Shown here piece after piece: positions 6,079 through 8,130 of a DNA stretch of 8,130 nt (positions are counted from its first letter, which is position 1; each line of letters begins with the position of its first letter). The DNA is from Oceanihabitans sp. (GTDB lineage: Bacteria; Bacteroidota; Bacteroidia; Flavobacteriales; Flavobacteriaceae): assembly GCA_018067265.1 (NCBI GenBank), contig JAGPUY010000427.1:1-8130 (forward strand), read 5' to 3'. The translations under genes and the position numbers were made by a program. The notes beneath the pieces are model-generated. The model searched no databases. It had not been told where the DNA came from and saw only the letters and a list, made by a program, of their open reading frames with translations.

Positions 6079-6257
6079 AAAAAAGCGATGTATTTGTTAC
6101 ATTTTATTTCTTAGATCCAACACATTCGGTGTTTTTGGAATACATATCTAAATTTCTGAGGAGGAAGAACTTTTCATTAGAGCACAATACCTTTTCTATA
6201 TTCTGAAATTCTTTCAAAATAAAGTATCTTACTAGTTCATTCACAAATCACTACAAA
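6079..6257. other. intergenic region before the epimerase gene
   Basis: 179 bases without a gene. Besides the weak hairpin at 6116-6139 it holds a GAGGAGG (6158-6164) with no start codon at a usable distance. It also holds a poor -7-like TATCTTAC (6225-6232), about 25 bases before the epimerase ATG, which might be its promoter. Confidence 0.45.
6116..6139 (+). terminator. possible weak terminator downstream of the thioredoxin-fold gene
   Basis: AACAC (6119-6123) pairs with GTGTT (6129-6133) around a 5-nt loop. It is extended by TCC (6116-6118) with GGA (6137-6139) across a bulge of three T. The following T-run is interrupted, so this is a marginal call. Confidence 0.25.
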
Positions 6258-7226
6258 ATGAATCGACGTACCAACACGTATTCCAGAAGGGAATTTGCTA
6301 AACTTTCAGGAATAGGACTTGCATCTATTCCGTTGCTATCTTTTCAAAATCCTTTATATAAATTACAGCAGGAACCAGTAGCAGATCTACAGGTACATTT
6401 GTTTTCTAAACATTTACAATTTCTCAATTACAGCGATATGTCTGCGGCAGCGGTAGCAATGGGTTTTGATGGTTTAGATTTAACAGTGCGACGAAAAGGC
6501 CATGTTCTACCAGAAAATGTAATAGAGGATCTACCAAGAGCTGTAGCAGCAATGAAAAAACACGGACTTACTCCAAAGCTAATGAGCACGAACGTGTGGA
6601 ATGCTAGCAACATCGTGAATAAAACAGTCTTAGAAACGGCAAGTACACTTGGGTTTACCCATTACCGAACCGATTGGTTAAAATACCCAGAGGACAAGTC
6701 CATTACAGAGCGTCAAACTCTTTATGGAAAACAAGCAAAAGCGTTAGAAGTGTTAAATGAAAAATTAGGACTTATTGGTAGCTATCAAAACCATTCTGGG
6801 AATCATGTTGGTGCTCCTATTTGGGATTTACTTCCCATTTTGGAAGCTACAGAAGGTAGATTTATAGGATCACAATATGATATTAGACATGCTGTTGTAG
6901 AAGGTGGTCAAAGCTGGGAATTAGGTTTGCGACGCATAAAACCTTTCATTAATTCTATCGTAATAAAGGATTTTAAATGGGGAATTGTAAATGGCACATG
7001 GCAACCAATAAACGTTCCGATTGGGGAAGGCATGGTCGATTTTAATCGTTATTTTTCACTACTTAAGAAATATGAAATTAATGTTCCTGTTTCGCTACAT
7101 GTCGAACACGATTTAGGTGGTGCAGAAGAAGGACATCCCAAAATAACAATTCCTAACAAGGAAGTGTTTTCTAGAATTAAAAAGGATCTCACGTATTTAA
7201 AAGAAGCCTGGAAAAATGCAGAGTAG
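6258..7226 (+). CDS. Tat-exported sugar phosphate isomerase/epimerase-like TIM-barrel protein
   Basis: A 322-residue protein with a twin-arginine signal. SRREFAKLSG (9-18) is followed by the hydrophobic stretch IGLASIPLLSF (19-29), pointing to export of a folded protein to the periplasm. No lipobox Cys and no clear Ala-x-Ala cleavage site are seen. The mature part is a xylose-isomerase-like (AP endonuclease 2 family) barrel: GFDGLDLTVR (69-78), GLTPKLMSTN (103-112), SYQNHSG (175-181), SQYDIRHA (205-212), INSIVIKDFKW (231-241) and SLHVEHD (279-285). Asp208, His211 and Glu283 are likely divalent-metal ligands, while the position often held by an earlier Glu reads Gln-Asn-His. Family members isomerise or epimerise sugars or cleave sugar derivatives; the substrate is unknown. 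It is probably a single-gene unit, since gaps separate both neighbours. Confidence 0.85.
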   Translation: MNRRTNTYSRREFAKLSGIGLASIPLLSFQNPLYKLQQEPVADLQVHLFSKHLQFLNYSDMSAAAVAMGFDGLDLTVRRKGHVLPENVIEDLPRAVAAMKKHGLTPKLMSTNVWNASNIVNKTVLETASTLGFTHYRTDWLKYPEDKSITERQTLYGKQAKALEVLNEKLGLIGSYQNHSGNHVGAPIWDLLPILEATEGRFIGSQYDIRHAVVEGGQSWELGLRRIKPFINSIVIKDFKWGIVNGTWQPINVPIGEGMVDFNRYFSLLKKYEINVPVSLHVEHDLGGAEEGHPKITIPNKEVFSRIKKDLTYLKEAWKNAE

Positions 7227-7296
7227 TATTTTCAACCGATACCAAATACATGCTATTTAAATAGAAACGCTTTATTTGAGTTGCAAGCGTTTAAAC

Positions 7297-7329
7297 AAAA
7301 AAAGCCCATCCAAATAATGGATGGGCTTT
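7297..7329 (-). terminator. intrinsic terminator of the cold-shock gene
   Basis: A perfect 12 bp stem is formed by AAAGCCCATCCA (7301-7312) and TGGATGGGCTTT (7318-7329) with a 5-nt loop. The unbroken A-run 7297-7303 is a seven-T tail on the minus strand, so it mainly serves the cold-shock gene whose stop is at 7350. On the plus strand only TTT follows before GG, so it may only partly terminate the epimerase transcript. Confidence 0.85.
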
Positions 7330-7349
7330 GGTACTATTGGAAGTATATA

Positions 7350-7541
7350 TTAGATAACTTTTACGTTAACTGCATTTAATCCTTTGTTTCCTTCTTGTAA
7401 ATCAAATTCCACTTGGTCACTTTCTCTAATCTCATCGATTAATCCTGAAATGTGTACAAAATGATCTTTGTCGACTCCTTCTTCTGTGATAAATCCGAAT
7501 CCTTTGGTGTCGTTGAAAAATTTTACTGTTCCTTTACTCAT
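7350..7541 (-). CDS. CspA-family cold-shock protein
   Basis: A 63-residue single cold-shock domain, an OB-fold RNA/ssDNA chaperone of the cytoplasm. RNP1 is KGFGFI (13-18) and RNP2 is HFVHIS (27-32). The start GTVKFFNDTKGFGFIT and the end GLNAVNVKVI are characteristic. The length is a few residues below the usual 65-70 and typical for flavobacterial copies as I remember them. A TAATAATAAT-type A/T repeat just upstream of the ATG replaces a Shine-Dalgarno. It has its own -7 box (7573-7580) and terminator (7297-7329), so it is monocistronic. The leader of about 25 nt is much shorter than that of E. coli cspA, so a long thermosensing 5' UTR is not present. Confidence 0.96.
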   Translation of the reverse strand: MSKGTVKFFNDTKGFGFITEEGVDKDHFVHISGLIDEIRESDQVEFDLQEGNKGLNAVNVKVI

Positions 7542-7572
7542 AATAATAATAATTGTAATTAATAATTTGATG

Positions 7573-7580
7573 CAAAGATA
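7573..7580 (-). promoter_or_regulatory. candidate -7 box for the cold-shock gene
   Basis: The minus strand reads TATCTTTG, an exact TAnnTTTG match identical to the box before the TenI-like gene. It lies 32 bases upstream of the cold-shock ATG and downstream of the SDR stop, so the gene has its own promoter. Confidence 0.6.
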
Positions 7581-7602
7581 GTACCAATTAATTTATAAAC
7601 TA

Positions 7603-8130
7603 CTACCAATCGATAGGAAAATAATCTTTTAAAAATTTTCCCGACCAATGTTTACCGGTATTTATCCCGTCAATAAGCGGATCCATTACCCTTGCCGCAC
7701 CATCGACAATATCTAAAGGCGGTTGAAAATCGTGTACTTCTACCTTTTTCTTCGATAATTCTGCTGGATCTTCGTCTGTTACCCACCCTGTATCGACAGC
7801 ATTCATATAAATTCCTGACTTAGCAAAGGTTGCTGCCGAGGTATGTGTAAGCATATTTAAGGCTGCTTTTGCCATATTGGTATGCGGGTGTCTGTCTACT
7901 TTTTTAAACCTATGGAACTTCCCTTCCATCGCCGAAACATTAATAATATGTTTCTTGCCCGTATTTTCTTTCTTCATTAAATTAGACAAGCGATTGCACA
8001 GTACAAATGGTGCAACGGCATTTACAAGTTGCACTTCTACCATTTCGGTAGTTTCGATTTCTCCTAATTTTAAACGCCAGCTGTTCGTTTTTCTTAAATC
8101 TACTTGTTGCAAATCGGCATCCAACTGGCC
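7603..8130 (-). CDS. SDR family protein lacking the usual catalytic Tyr, 5' end outside the window
   Basis: This is the C-terminal 175 residues of a short-chain dehydrogenase/reductase-like protein. The frame runs off the right edge; the TTG at 8124 is internal. The N-terminal NAD(P)-binding GxxxGxG is therefore not visible. Recognisable pieces are QLVNAVAPF (fragment residues 34-42, with the structural Asn), HIINVSAMEG (61-70, with the catalytic-type Ser), PHTNMAKAALNMLT (82-95) and MNAVDTGWVTDEDP (109-122). In the usual YxxxK motif the Lys is present (residue 88) but the Tyr position is Thr (84). I recall related SDR-like proteins with HTNMAK, so this may be a subfamily trait and not a mutation. 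The C-terminus is GKHWSGKFLKDYFPIDW. The reaction is unknown. Confidence 0.85.
   Translation of the reverse strand, partial: GQLDADLQQVDLRKTNSWRLKLGEIETTEMVEVQLVNAVAPFVLCNRLSNLMKKENTGKKHIINVSAMEGKFHRFKKVDRHPHTNMAKAALNMLTHTSAATFAKSGIYMNAVDTGWVTDEDPAELSKKKVEVHDFQPPLDIVDGAARVMDPLIDGINTGKHWSGKFLKDYFPIDW

Noticed and set aside
6158..6164. Strong Shine-Dalgarno-like GAGGAGG
   Set aside because: No ATG, GTG or TTG follows at a usable distance, and this group generally initiates translation without such sites.
6428..6613. 61-codon minus-strand frame inside the epimerase gene
   Set aside because: It is an antisense shadow with no motif.
1..8130. A defence island, phage, CRISPR or mobile element
   Set aside because: I found no nuclease, transposase, integrase, toxin-antitoxin pair, long terminal repeat or regular spaced repeat. 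The genes are ordinary cytoplasmic, membrane or periplasmic proteins.

Overview
The window looks like chromosomal DNA of a marine-type member of the Flavobacteriaceae (Bacteroidota). The evidence is very A/T-rich DNA, A-rich leaders in place of strong Shine-Dalgarno sites, several -7 boxes of the Bacteroidota form TAnnTTTG, and proteins with flavobacterial flavour: a DUF58 protein, a 63-residue CspA-type protein, a short HPF/RaiA and the ThiE/TenI-fold proteins. I see no rRNA, tRNA, CRISPR array, insertion sequence, phage gene or attachment site.

Layout. At 1-894 lies the 3' part of a DUF58 (MoxR-associated, vWA-like) gene that is cut by the window edge. Two tandem DUF805 membrane-protein genes follow (1001-1402 and 1446-1814) and end at a strong intrinsic terminator (1847-1879). 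A ThiE/TenI-fold gene follows (1934-2518). Facing it is a minus-strand group: a peroxiredoxin-like CxxC protein (2669-3178), a short ribosome-hibernation-type HPF/RaiA (3279-3593) and a group 1 luciferase-like flavin monooxygenase (3755-4759). From the divergent intergenic region 4760-5001 a plus-strand pair leaves: a second ThiE-fold gene with an eroded active site (5002-5646), joined stop-to-start (TAAATG) to a thioredoxin-fold CxxC protein (5647-6078). Next is a twin-arginine-exported sugar phosphate isomerase/epimerase-like TIM barrel (6258-7226). On the minus strand lie a cold-shock protein (7350-7541) with its own promoter and terminator, and an SDR gene cut by the right edge (7603-8130).

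How the genes may work together. Most units look independently transcribed and housekeeping-like (stress, redox, RNA chaperone). There is no obvious multi-gene defence or biosynthetic system. The best candidate for something undescribed is the 5002-6078 pair. It combines a thiamine-phosphate-synthase-like barrel that has lost the residues expected for substrate and Mg binding with an immediately adjacent, probably translationally coupled, cytoplasmic CxxC protein. No TPP riboswitch and no other thi genes are nearby. The SDR, in which Thr occupies the place of the catalytic Tyr, is a second point of biochemical interest. Family assignments rest on motif recognition from memory, not on any search.
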